Positions 8,765 to 15,926 of a stretch of 64,000 nt of DNA are shown in pieces. The DNA is from JACMJL01 sp963791805 (GTDB lineage Bacteria; Bacillota; Clostridia; Clostridiales; Clostridiaceae). The notes under the pieces were generated by a model. It saw only the letters and a program-made list of their open reading frames with translations. It did no database searches and was not told the DNA's origin. How positions within the stretch are numbered: the stretch's first letter is position 1; every line of letters starts with the position of its first letter. The position numbers were made by a program, and so were the translations under genes. The stretch lies in the NCBI GenBank assembly GCA_963791805.1, contig CAWBTU010000004.1, positions 1,175,245 to 1,239,244 on the forward strand, in the 5' to 3' direction.

Positions 8765-8880
8765 ATATCTTCATCTTTGTATTTTGAGGAGCGTGACACT
8801 CTTCTCTTATTAGAAAGCCTTCGAAGCTGAAGAATGTCACGGGTTGTCTTGTGCAAATTCATTAACTAAGTTGGACATAC
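8765..8880 (+). repeat. Intergenic hairpin element, family A, copy 3
   Basis: GAGC, then stem GTGACACTCTTC (8793-8804) with GAAGAATGTCAC (8829-8840), then GGGTTG. Its loop holds AGCCTTCGAAGCT, a second hairpin. Right flank ending in AACTAAGTTGG resembles the right flanks of copies 1 and 2. It lies between the converging ends of lepB and the LytTR gene. Confidence 0.5.
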
Positions 8881-8888
8881 TATCACCG

Positions 8889-9632
8889 TTATAATCCAAA
8901 CATAGTTTTTAGTTCATCGTACTTGTCATGTGTAATTAAGGCGTCTTTAGTTGTGTTTTTCAGCTTAATGCAGTATGTCCATCGTCCATAGGGATATATG
9001 TTTGTTATCATGGACAGGTTTATAATATAGGATTTATGACATCTGAAAAACATTGCCTTATCTAGTCTATCCTCTAGTTCACTTAATCCTTCTGAAGTAG
9101 AATAGCTATTCTCCCTTGTGTATAGAACAGTACTTCTATCTTCTCTTTGGATAATTATAATATCCTTCATATCAATAAAGCTTATTCCTTCTTTGTTCTT
9201 GATCAGTATTTTCCCTAAGGAATTCTCATTTGGAAGGACTTTACTTAGTGTTGCTTCCTCTTTATGGATGCCAATTGTCTTTATTCTTTCTAGGGTTTGA
9301 ATTACTCTTTCTATTTTAAAGGGCTTCACCAAATAATCAAAAGCATAAAATTGAAAAGCATCTGGCATATATTCCTCATGAGCTGTAGCTATAATTATTT
9401 TTGTTTTAGGGTTCAAATCTACTATTTTTGCAGCACATTCAATACCTGTAAGTTTTGGCATCTCTACATCAAGGAAAACAATGTGCGGTTTATATAACTC
9501 AAAAAGTGAGAGGGCAGTTTCTCCGTCTGCCGCCTCACCAATTAATTCAAAGCCTTGAACTTTCTCAATAATTTTTTTTAGAACTAATCTTATTCCGCTA
9601 TCATCATCACCTATTAATACTTTTAGCTCCAT
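8889..9632 (-). CDS. LytTR-family response regulator
   Basis: A 247-residue regulator with an N-terminal receiver (Asp55 in IVFLDVEMP, Lys in DYLVKPF near 104) and a C-terminal LytTR DNA-binding domain from about 145 (IKNKEGISFIDMKDIIII, FFRCHKSYIINLSMI, EDRLDKAMF). LytTR proteins bind repeated promoter elements and are usually paired with SpoB-type or LytS-type kinases. A SpoB-type kinase is encoded 1.8 kb upstream in the same direction, with nfeD-floA and a small gene between them. Start ATG at 9632 has GAAGGAG upstream and lies inside the small gene, which suggests translational coupling. Confidence 0.92.
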   Translation of the reverse strand: MELKVLIGDDDSGIRLVLKKIIEKVQGFELIGEAADGETALSLFELYKPHIVFLDVEMPKLTGIECAAKIVDLNPKTKIIIATAHEEYMPDAFQFYAFDYLVKPFKIERVIQTLERIKTIGIHKEEATLSKVLPNENSLGKILIKNKEGISFIDMKDIIIIQREDRSTVLYTRENSYSTSEGLSELEDRLDKAMFFRCHKSYIINLSMITNIYPYGRWTYCIKLKNTTKDALITHDKYDELKTMFGL

Positions 9633-9771
9633 AATTTCTTCTCCTTCTGCTCATGCACTTAGGCTTTCCAAAAACATCTACACTTATTATAGCCTGAAGT
9701 AAATTATTTTTCCCGTTAAAACTTAAATCAATCATATCATTTTTTTTCTTTTCTTCAATTTCCTTTTCCAT
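9607..9771 (-). CDS. Small basic protein between floA and the LytTR regulator (54 codons)
   Basis: An ATG at 9771 follows the floA stop by three bases; AAGGTG within the last floA codons is its ribosome site. The 54-residue product has an acidic/lysine N terminus, then LLQAIISVDVFGKPKCMSRRRR and a basic tail. The stop at 9607 lies 26 bases inside the LytTR gene. The hydrophobic stretch followed by GKPK and four arginines looks like a conserved short motif rather than random sequence, but I do not recognise the family. Overlaps at both ends favour a real gene translated with its neighbours; function is unknown. Confidence 0.6.
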   Translation of the reverse strand: MEKEIEEKKKNDMIDLSFNGKNNLLQAIISVDVFGKPKCMSRRRRNYGAKSINR

Positions 9772-9774
9772 GGT

Positions 9775-10770
9775 CTACACCTTCTTGTTATTGTCTTGAG
9801 GAGTATCAGTTTTTGTTGTTTTAGCTGGAATCTGAGTTTGACCAACCTTTGAAATTGAATCTCTCATTTCTGTATCTGCCATTATATTTTTCATATCATA
9901 ATAATCCATTACTCCCATTTTACCTTCACGTAGAGCTGTTGCTATAGCTCTTGGTATTTCTGCTTCTGCTTCAACAACTGCGGCTCTCATTTCTTGTTCT
10001 AATGCTACTGCCATGGCCCTTCTTTCCTCAGCTTTAGCCTGTGCAATATTTTTGTCAGCTTCTGCTTGAAGTGTTTGAAGGTGAGCACCAATATTTCTAC
10101 CAACATCTACATCTGCTATATCAATAGATAATATTTCAAATGCAGTACCTGCATCAAGTCCTTTTGCTAGAACTATTCTTGATATTTTATCAGGGTTTTC
10201 TAGAACTTCTTTATGCGATTCTGATGTACCAACGGTTGTTACAATACCTTCTCCAACTCTAGCAAGTACGGTTGCTTCTCCAGCACCACCTATTAATCTG
10301 TCCAAATTAGCTCTAACAGTAACTCTCGCTGATGCTAAAAGTTCTATGCCATCCTTTGCAACTCCTGAAACATTTTGAGTTTCGATTATCCTTGGAGTAA
10401 CGCTCATTTTTACAGCTTCAAGCACGTCTCTACCTGCTAAATCAATTGCTGCTGCCCTTTCAAAGGGTAAATTCATATCCGCTCTATGGGCTGCAATTAA
10501 TGCATCGATAACCCTATCAACATTACCGCCTGCAAGATAATGTGCTTCTAACTCACTAACATTTACCTTTATTCCACCCTTTACTGCCTTAATAAGTGGT
10601 AATACTATTTTCTTAGGTGCAACTCTTCTAAGTCTCATACCAATTAAGTTTGACATACTTACCTTAACATTTGCTGCTAGTGCAGATACCCATAAACCAA
10701 CGGGTACGAAACTAAAAAACAATGCTAAAAATGTAATAATTATGGCTAAAATAATAAAGAAACTTCCCAT
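9775..10770 (-). CDS. floA: Flotillin-like membrane scaffold protein
   Basis: A 331-residue SPFH/band-7 protein of exactly the length of Bacillus FloA (YqfA). A hydrophobic N terminus (1-30) embeds in the membrane; the SPFH core follows (ERAAAIDLAGRDVLEAVKMSV, IEVLLASARVTVRANLDRLIGG); residues about 235-290 are alanine/glutamate-rich heptads (QAEADKNIAQAKAEERRAMA) that oligomerise. FloA organises functional membrane microdomains with NfeD. It lies 18 bases after nfeD with AAGGAG before the ATG at 10770. Confidence 0.95.
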   Translation of the reverse strand: MGSFFIILAIIITFLALFFSFVPVGLWVSALAANVKVSMSNLIGMRLRRVAPKKIVLPLIKAVKGGIKVNVSELEAHYLAGGNVDRVIDALIAAHRADMNLPFERAAAIDLAGRDVLEAVKMSVTPRIIETQNVSGVAKDGIELLASARVTVRANLDRLIGGAGEATVLARVGEGIVTTVGTSESHKEVLENPDKISRIVLAKGLDAGTAFEILSIDIADVDVGRNIGAHLQTLQAEADKNIAQAKAEERRAMAVALEQEMRAAVVEAEAEIPRAIATALREGKMGVMDYYDMKNIMADTEMRDSISKVGQTQIPAKTTKTDTPQDNNKKV

Positions 10771-10788
10771 TTTATAACACTCCTTAAA

Positions 10789-11276
10789 TTAAATTTGTTC
10801 AATCTTTCTAACTACAATTCGTCTTCCCTGTACTTTTATAACCTTGACTCTCTCACCTTTAGAAATAAAATCTCCCTCAGTTACTACATCTAGTTTGACT
10901 CCATTAAAATTCACGGTTCCTGCTGGTCTTAAGATAGTTATTGATTCTCCTTCAGCATCTAAAAAATAATTTAAATCTTCGGTACCAATATACCCTTCTT
11001 CTTTTTTTGTTCAGAATGTAAAATTAGTATTTTAGAGAGTCTTCCTTTTGATGCTGATTGTATAGCAATAGCAAACATAACACCTAAAATTGCTAAAATT
11101 ACAATGAGCATTACCATTCCTTCGATAAAAGTATTAGCTTTGAGAACAATACCTGCTATAAGAAGCATGCCTCCAAATATACCAAAGACACCAAAGCCTG
11201 GATGAAATATTTCAATAACCATTAAAACAAAGCCAAATGCAAAACAAAATATTGCAAGTAGGGTCACATCAATCAC
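10789..11276 (-). pseudogene. nfeD: NfeD-family membrane protein, frameshifted in an A7 run
   Basis: NfeD proteins pair with flotillins and carry several membrane helices plus a C-terminal OB-fold. The membrane part (FCFAFGFVLMVIEIFHPGFGVFG and two more segments) is read from a GTG at 11276 placed after GAGGAGGTG. After SEQKKKKG this frame ends within 20 codons, while the OB-fold (EGYIGTEDL, LRPAGTVNFNG, VVTEGDFISKGERVKV) continues in the -1 frame to a stop at 10789. The switch lies at seven A (T at 11002-11008), where the codons read CAA-AAA-AAG, an A_AAA_AAG slippery heptamer. One missing A, in the DNA or the read, or true -1 frameshifting, would restore a full protein of about 162 residues. 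Confidence 0.8.
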
Positions 11277-11343
11277 AACTTTCACCTCCTCGTGAATATT
11301 ATTATTCTATTGCCTATGGTCTAATCAGTGAAGTTTTATTAAT

Positions 11344-11373
11344 ACTATATTAACTTTAATCCGTCATAATCAA
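11344..11373 (-). promoter_or_regulatory. Candidate sigma-A promoter of nfeD-floA
   Basis: On the minus strand TTGATT, an 18-base spacer and TATAGT lie about 70 bases before the nfeD start. If real, nfeD-floA-small gene-LytTR can be transcribed independently of the upstream kinase. Confidence 0.4.
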
Positions 11374-11434
11374 AATATATAGTCTATTAAAAATACATTT
11401 ATATGTCTGAAGTGTCACATTTAATGTTCAAAAC

Positions 11435-12295
11435 TTATCTTGGAACAAATCCTTCAAACTCAGTCCATTCTTCATAACTTTTTACGCTGACTCCACCATG
11501 GTTTTCTTCAAGAATTTCCTTAACTATTGCTAGTCCCATTCCATCACCTCTATCACCTTTTGAGGTAACCCCCACTTCAAATATCTTTGCATGCATATTT
11601 TCAGGAATTCTCCCACCATTATTTTTAATTCTAAAACCATAATTTTTTATATCTTCATATAATTCAATTTCTATTTGCCTGTTGTCTTCTTTTTCTTGAA
11701 GAACATATATAGCATTATCTATTATATTTGCTAGAACCCTACAAAATTCCCATGAAGGTATTTTTATTTCTTTTAGCTGTGTGGTTATATTTAATTTTGT
11801 TGAAATACCTCTCTTTTCACCATACAAAATTTTGGCTTGCAGAAGCGCATTTACTGCTGGATTTGCAGTTCTTAAAACTTGATTAACTTTCTGTATATCA
11901 TTAAACACCTTTTCTATATAATCTGTGGCATCCTTGTAATCCTCCATTTCCATTAATCCGTACACCACTTGTAGATGGTTCATAAAATCATGTCTTTGAG
12001 CTCTTAATGTAGTATTTAAACTTTGAAGTTCCTCTAAAGTGTCTTTTACCATACTATAATGCAAATCGTGATGCTTTAGTAACTGTATATCCCTAAGCGT
12101 AAAAAAGCAATTTAACATTACCATTATAATAAAAACAATAAATAGTATATACCAACTATAAAATTCTTTTTTAATTATATTTCCGTTATTGAATATATAA
12201 AAGTATATAATAATTGCTACAATTGTTCCAAGTTGGATGAAGTTTAAGATAATAGCCATGACAATTGTTTTATCTATATTTAATTTTTTACGCAT
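11435..12295 (-). CDS. Sensor histidine kinase with SpoB-type dimerisation domain (AgrC/DcuS-like C terminus)
   Basis: A roughly 286-residue kinase with two N-terminal membrane helices (about 10-38 and 47-68), a coiled segment, then a SpoB_a-type H-box LRAQRHDFMNHLQVVYGLMEM (His102 from the chosen start) and a GHKL ATPase domain (NIIDNAIYVLQ, GVTSKGDRGDGMGLAIVKEI). This kinase class partners with LytTR regulators, and the nearest LytTR gene is the last of the downstream same-strand cluster. The frame opens at a TTG at 12310, but the ATG at 12295 has GGGGG before it and is preferred. There is no AgrB or AgrD peptide gene nearby, so the signal is unknown. Confidence 0.87.
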   Translation of the reverse strand: MRKKLNIDKTIVMAIILNFIQLGTIVAIIIYFYIFNNGNIIKKEFYSWYILFIVFIIMVMLNCFFTLRDIQLLKHHDLHYSMVKDTLEELQSLNTTLRAQRHDFMNHLQVVYGLMEMEDYKDATDYIEKVFNDIQKVNQVLRTANPAVNALLQAKILYGEKRGISTKLNITTQLKEIKIPSWEFCRVLANIIDNAIYVLQEKEDNRQIEIELYEDIKNYGFRIKNNGGRIPENMHAKIFEVGVTSKGDRGDGMGLAIVKEILEENHGGVSVKSYEEWTEFEGFVPR

Positions 12296-12461
12296 GAAAA
12301 CCCCCAACAAAATAAGTTATATTTTTTCCTTGTATATTAATTCTTTATTATCTATTCTTTTTCCTTCTTTACTCTGGAACAATTTAACTTTCAGTAATTG
12401 TATTAAATATTATTTATAAATGCATACTAGTATTAATTAAATCTTAAGGAGGAAATTTCTA

Positions 12462-12824
12462 ATGAGTATTAAAAAAAATCAAGAAAAAGAAGAAACTGAA
12501 AATCGACTTGATAATCTTATTAATGTAGTTGAAAAGAGAGAAAGAACTGAACGTCATCTAGAACAATACTCTGATGCAAAAGATGATGAACGTTTAGAGC
12601 CTGCAAGAAGACTTCAGGATATACGTAATGAAGAAATAGAAAACATAAAAAACAATATTACTGGCAATCAATCACATAATACCGATGAATTTGATAATTT
12701 AAAAAGAAACTATGAGTATACTCAAAATTATTTAGATAATAATAAAGACCATATGAAAGATGAAGACATTAAAAATTTAGAGGAAAAACAACAAAACAGA
12801 AAAGATGAATTAGATAACTACTAA
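12462..12824 (+). CDS. Small highly charged helical protein, unknown function
   Basis: 120 residues, very rich in Glu, Lys, Asn and Asp, without membrane segments or cysteines; heptad-like stretches such as RLDNLINVVEKRERTERHLEQY suggest coiled coil. I do not recognise the family. Start ATG at 12462 has TAAGGAGG. The next gene follows 19 bases later, so the two are probably co-transcribed. It is divergent from the SpoB-type kinase, with which it shares a 166-bp promoter region. Confidence 0.7.
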   Translation: MSIKKNQEKEETENRLDNLINVVEKRERTERHLEQYSDAKDDERLEPARRLQDIRNEEIENIKNNITGNQSHNTDEFDNLKRNYEYTQNYLDNNKDHMKDEDIKNLEEKQQNRKDELDNY

Positions 12825-12843
12825 TTGATATGGAGGAAGTTAT

Positions 12844-13422
12844 ATGGAAAAATCAAATTTAGATGAGGAATTTTCTCAAGAACTAAGCGATTTAAAGTGG
12901 CAATTTGAAAATATGCAACAAATTTTCAGCAATCTTGAAAGCACTATTGATAACGCTTCTAAGTCCTCTGGTGGCAATGAAGAGTCAGATAAGGGTGAGC
13001 GTGGCGGTCAAAACAATTTTTCAAATAAATCTGGAGAAGATAGTAATAAAAAGAGTGGTTCTAGAGAAGGTAATAATAGAGGTAGCGGACAAAAGGAAGA
13101 AAAGTCTGGAAGCGAAAATAGCATGAGTTCTGATACTAATGCCTCTAAACTTTCTAGTCAGATACAAGATTTTATGAAACAAACTCAAACGCAGCAGTCT
13201 AATGTTCAACAAGAATTACAGAAATCAATACAACAGGCAATGAATATTCTTTCTCAAGCTAATATACAAATTCAAACAAACCAAGCACTTATTCAGATGA
13301 ATCAATCCATTACTCAAGCAGAGCAACAAATTAACCTTATTGCACAAAACTCAAAAGGAAATGAAAAATCAAAACAAGGTCAAAATAGTAAAAATGATCA
13401 CGGACAGCCTGAGCCACACTAA
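12844..13422 (+). CDS. Low-complexity Q/N/S-rich protein, unknown function
   Basis: 192 residues in three parts: a short helical head (DLKWQFENMQQIFSNLESTID), a hydrophilic Gly/Ser/Asn/Lys linker at about 40-100, and a glutamine-rich helical tail from about 105 (QIQTNQALIQMNQSITQAEQQ) predicted as coiled coil. No signal peptide or membrane segment. The composition recalls spore-coat or phase-separating proteins, but there is no family match I can name. Start ATG at 12844 follows TGGAGGAAG. It forms a likely operon with the gene before it. Confidence 0.7.
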   Translation: MEKSNLDEEFSQELSDLKWQFENMQQIFSNLESTIDNASKSSGGNEESDKGERGGQNNFSNKSGEDSNKKSGSREGNNRGSGQKEEKSGSENSMSSDTNASKLSSQIQDFMKQTQTQQSNVQQELQKSIQQAMNILSQANIQIQTNQALIQMNQSITQAEQQINLIAQNSKGNEKSKQGQNSKNDHGQPEPH

Positions 13423-13508
13423 ATTTAGGCAAAGGAATTTAGGCATCTTCAAATAGCTAGCCAATATTATATATATTTTGACTCGTTATTTAATTCCAGA
13501 TGCCTTAA

Positions 13509-13545
13509 GGAATAAGGTTAAAGGTTGTTTTCCTTATTCCTATTT
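13509..13545. terminator. Terminator between converging Q-rich gene and surE
   Basis: GGAATAAGG (13509-13517) pairs with CCTTATTCC (13532-13540), followed on the plus strand by TATTTTC. A weaker outer pair GGCATCT/AGATGCC lies at 13442 and 13498. Confidence 0.65.
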
Positions 13546-13546
13546 T

Positions 13547-14310
13547 CTAATCATTTTCACTAAAAACCTGAGAAACTTCTCTAAGTATTTTATAATTTGT
13601 TAAATCATAGTGAAGGGGAGTTATTGTGACATAACCATTTTTCACAAAATATTTATCAGTGTTTTCTTCTAAAAACTTATTATAGCTACCTTGTATCTCA
13701 AAACTCAATTCTTTCTCATCGCAAAATTCTGGTGTAAAATAATTATCGTAAATCCTATTTCCCATTTTGCATACCTTAATTCCAATAATTTCTTCCTTTG
13801 GCAATAGAGGTACATTTACATTTAACACTATATCATCTTTTAAATACTTTTCTTTTGCAATATTAATTATTTTACCTGCATATTCTGCTGCGGTACTATA
13901 ATCTTCAAGTTTCTCAGTATATTCCAGTGAAACTGCCATAGACGGAATTTTATATATAGCAGCTTCTATTGCTGCAGAAACGGTTCCTGAGTATATTACA
14001 TCTGTCCCTATATTATATCCACAATTAATACCTGAAATAACCATATCAACTTTTCCCTTAATCAGCTTATCTACAGCAACCCTCACGCAATCTGCAGGGG
14101 TTCCATCTACACTGAAGGCCTTAGACTTTAATCCTGTTAGCTCTACTTTTTTGCTAAAAGTGGCCTGTTTAAAGTAATGGAATGTCCACAAGCACTTCTT
14201 TGGTCATCTGGTGCTACAAGAATTACCTCATGTTCCTTCTCTAGTTCCTTAGCTAGGGCATATATTCCTTTTGCTGAAATTCCATCATCATTAGTTAATA
14301 ATAGTTTCAT
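13547..14310 (-). pseudogene. surE: 5'/3'-nucleotidase SurE, frameshifted in an A6 run
   Basis: SurE dephosphorylates nucleoside monophosphates with a divalent metal. The first 55 codons from ATG 14310 (GGAGGTG upstream) give the metal-binding LLTNDDGI and APDDQRSACGHS motifs, then hit TAG after LLAKK. The remainder (DMVISGINCGYNIGTDVIYSGTVSAAIEA) continues in the -1 frame to 13547. The switch lies at six A (T at 14147-14152), codons GCA-AAA-AAG, again an A_AAA_AAG heptamer. One restored A gives a normal 254-residue SurE. Sequencing error, recent mutation or slippage are all possible. Confidence 0.82.
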
Positions 14311-14418
14311 ATTAACACCTCCAATATTATTATAGCCTATCTATGAAAAAAGAGACTAAGATTTTTATATTTTAGAGCTAAGTCTTACTGCTTTTAATAT
14401 TATTTATAAGGTAAGTGT

Positions 14419-14612
14419 AAGAACATAATATCTTATGCTAAGAGCTAGCTCGCTACACAATGAAAGACTAAGCCTGATAATTTTCAAATTGCTATCCACT
14501 CAAAACTCGCTACGCTCAAACATTTCGTGGACTTAACGCAATTTAAAAATTATCAAGCCAAGTCTTTCTATTGTTCTCTCAACTATCTCTACGCATTAGA
14601 TATCATGTTCTT
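14419..14612 (+). repeat. Long imperfect hairpin element, family B, copy 1
   Basis: A 194-nt near-palindrome. Outer arms AAGAACATAATATCT / AGATATCATGTTCTT, middle arms AAAGACT / AGTCTTT and GATAATTTT / AAAATTATC, inner ATTGC / GCAATT enclose a 56-nt core (14488-14543) containing TCCACTCAAAACTCGCTACG and CGTGGACTTAACG. The core recurs almost unchanged at 43284-43340 on the other strand, while the arms differ. It fills most of the 389-bp gap between surE and the next gene. No coding potential is seen. Confidence 0.85.
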
Positions 14613-14699
14613 CCTCAACGTTTACATTAAATATTAAAGAGCTGAATATTATATTTTAAATATAATGCAACCTTCTACCAGATGTAGTAGCAAAAATAT

Positions 14700-15176
14700 T
14701 CATTCTTCAATTAGATTTTCATTATCTATACTTGGAATAGAGTCACTTAAATAAAACACAAAAATAGGCCAAACAGAAAAAATTATAGTCAAAATTGTTA
14801 ACGCAAAGACATTCTTAGGACTGTACATCAAATACAATTTATAAAGTGTTATGTTAAGTAACGCCCAATATATCATTATAAGTATAAAATCCAGATTGGT
14901 TAGTATACAAAATGGTATTATAAGCAGCTCTACAGCAGGTAGAAGAATTTCTAACTTTGGGATTTTAAATCTACCAATTTCTATTTTTTTTACTACTGAG
15001 CCAAGTATATAATTATCACCATACGGAATCCATGCTAACCAAGATTGTTTAATTTCTTTATTTTTAGCCATTCGATATAAGCCTATTGATTTAAGTATGT
15101 ACAAAATAATAATTAAAACTACTAAAAGAAAGAAAGTTCCAGCTATCAATGCTAGTAATATTGCCGCTCCATCCAT
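14700..15176 (-). CDS. Small integral membrane protein, unknown function
   Basis: 158 residues with a long N-terminal helix (ILLALIAGTFFLLVVLIIILYIL), a basic cytoplasmic loop, the recognisable stretch SWLAWIPYGDNYILGSVV, and about three more membrane helices, then an acidic tail. Proteins with this WIPYGDxYxLG motif are common uncharacterised Firmicute membrane proteins. Start ATG at 15176 has GGGGGACT upstream. No operon partner; a large hairpin element follows it. Confidence 0.75.
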   Translation of the reverse strand: MDGAAILLALIAGTFFLLVVLIIILYILKSIGLYRMAKNKEIKQSWLAWIPYGDNYILGSVVKKIEIGRFKIPKLEILLPAVELLIIPFCILTNLDFILIMIYWALLNITLYKLYLMYSPKNVFALTILTIIFSVWPIFVFYLSDSIPSIDNENLIEE

Positions 15177-15308
15177 TTTAGTCCCCCTTTTGAAAAGTAA
15201 ATTATATTAAAATTTTATTCGTAAAAATATACTCTAGAACTTTTTTAAGTATATTTCCTTATTTATTGGAAAAAACTATATCTATTATAATATTTAGGAG
15301 GGATTCTT

Positions 15309-15512
15309 TTGGCAGAACTAGCACCACATGAGACACTTGAATTAAATGAGCTTATAGGTGTAGATATAAGTGAAATAAAAACACTAGCATCAAATATACC
15401 TAGTATAAGGGATATAGAACTTAGAGATTTTCTAAATAAATATTTAAACGCAAAAAAAAATAACCTTGAAGCTATACAAAAGCTTGTTGATATGATTAAT
15501 CAAAAAAAATAA
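15309..15512 (+). CDS. Small coat-associated protein, companion of CotF
   Basis: 67 residues starting with TTG at 15309 after GGAGGG. Helical and soluble: HETLELNELIGVDISEIKTL, then a lysine-rich C terminus. It lies 14 bases before a CotF-type gene and shares the helical character of the first half of CotF-like proteins, so a split or paired spore-coat function is likely. Family assignment is inferred from position and general likeness. Confidence 0.6.
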   Translation: MAELAPHETLELNELIGVDISEIKTLASNIPSIRDIELRDFLNKYLNAKKNNLEAIQKLVDMINQKK

Positions 15513-15526
15513 ATGGAGGTGCTACC

Positions 15527-15829
15527 ATGTCTATCCTAAACACTTTATTAGGAAATGCAAACCCAAATGTTCATGATAAAGACATAGCCTTTGATATATT
15601 AAAAGATTCAAAATATAATATAAGCTGTCTTGCTAAAGCTGCAATGGAAACTGTTACTCCAGAACTTAGGCAACTTTTAAGTTCACAGTTAACAGATGCC
15701 TTGAACTTACATTACGAACTCTCTGATATATTGATTAAGAATCAATGGTATCCTGTTAGAAATGATCCAAATCAACAACTACAAAAAGACTTCTTAGAAT
15801 CTCCTATCAAGTTTAAGAAGGACAGTTGA
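15527..15829 (+). CDS. Spore coat protein, CotF family
   Basis: 100 residues matching the CotF domain: DKDIAFDILKDSKYNISCLAKAAMETVTPELRQLL followed by ALNLHYELSDILIKNQWYPV, the typical late helix and WYxP ending. CotF-family proteins are made in the mother cell and added to the spore coat. Start ATG at 15527 has TGGAGGTG. Second gene of a two-gene operon; probably expressed under a mother-cell sigma factor, though no promoter was identified. Confidence 0.8.
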   Translation: MSILNTLLGNANPNVHDKDIAFDILKDSKYNISCLAKAAMETVTPELRQLLSSQLTDALNLHYELSDILIKNQWYPVRNDPNQQLQKDFLESPIKFKKDS

Positions 15830-15844
15830 GTTAATGGCACTTAA

Positions 15845-15880
15845 AAAGAGATTTTCTGTAAAACAGAAAACCTCCCTTTA
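15845..15880 (-). terminator. Intrinsic terminator of the transglutaminase gene
   Basis: TTTTCTGT and ACAGAAAA form the stem around 15852-15870, and on the minus strand CTCTTTTT follows. It can also limit transcription from the CotF operon on the other strand. Confidence 0.65.
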
Positions 15881-15926
15881 AATATTTACTTTTCACTGTA
15901 TGAAAAAACTCCATAGTTGTCTATTG

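Noticed and set aside
8889..12295. agr-type quorum sensing locus
   Set aside because: The kinase and LytTR regulator are agr-like, but no AgrB or AgrD gene is present, and the small gene between them is not a cyclic-peptide precursor in appearance.
14419..14612. Family B hairpin as a simple intrinsic terminator or REP element
   Set aside because: At nearly 200 nt with a conserved 56-nt core and no T-tract it is far longer than either.
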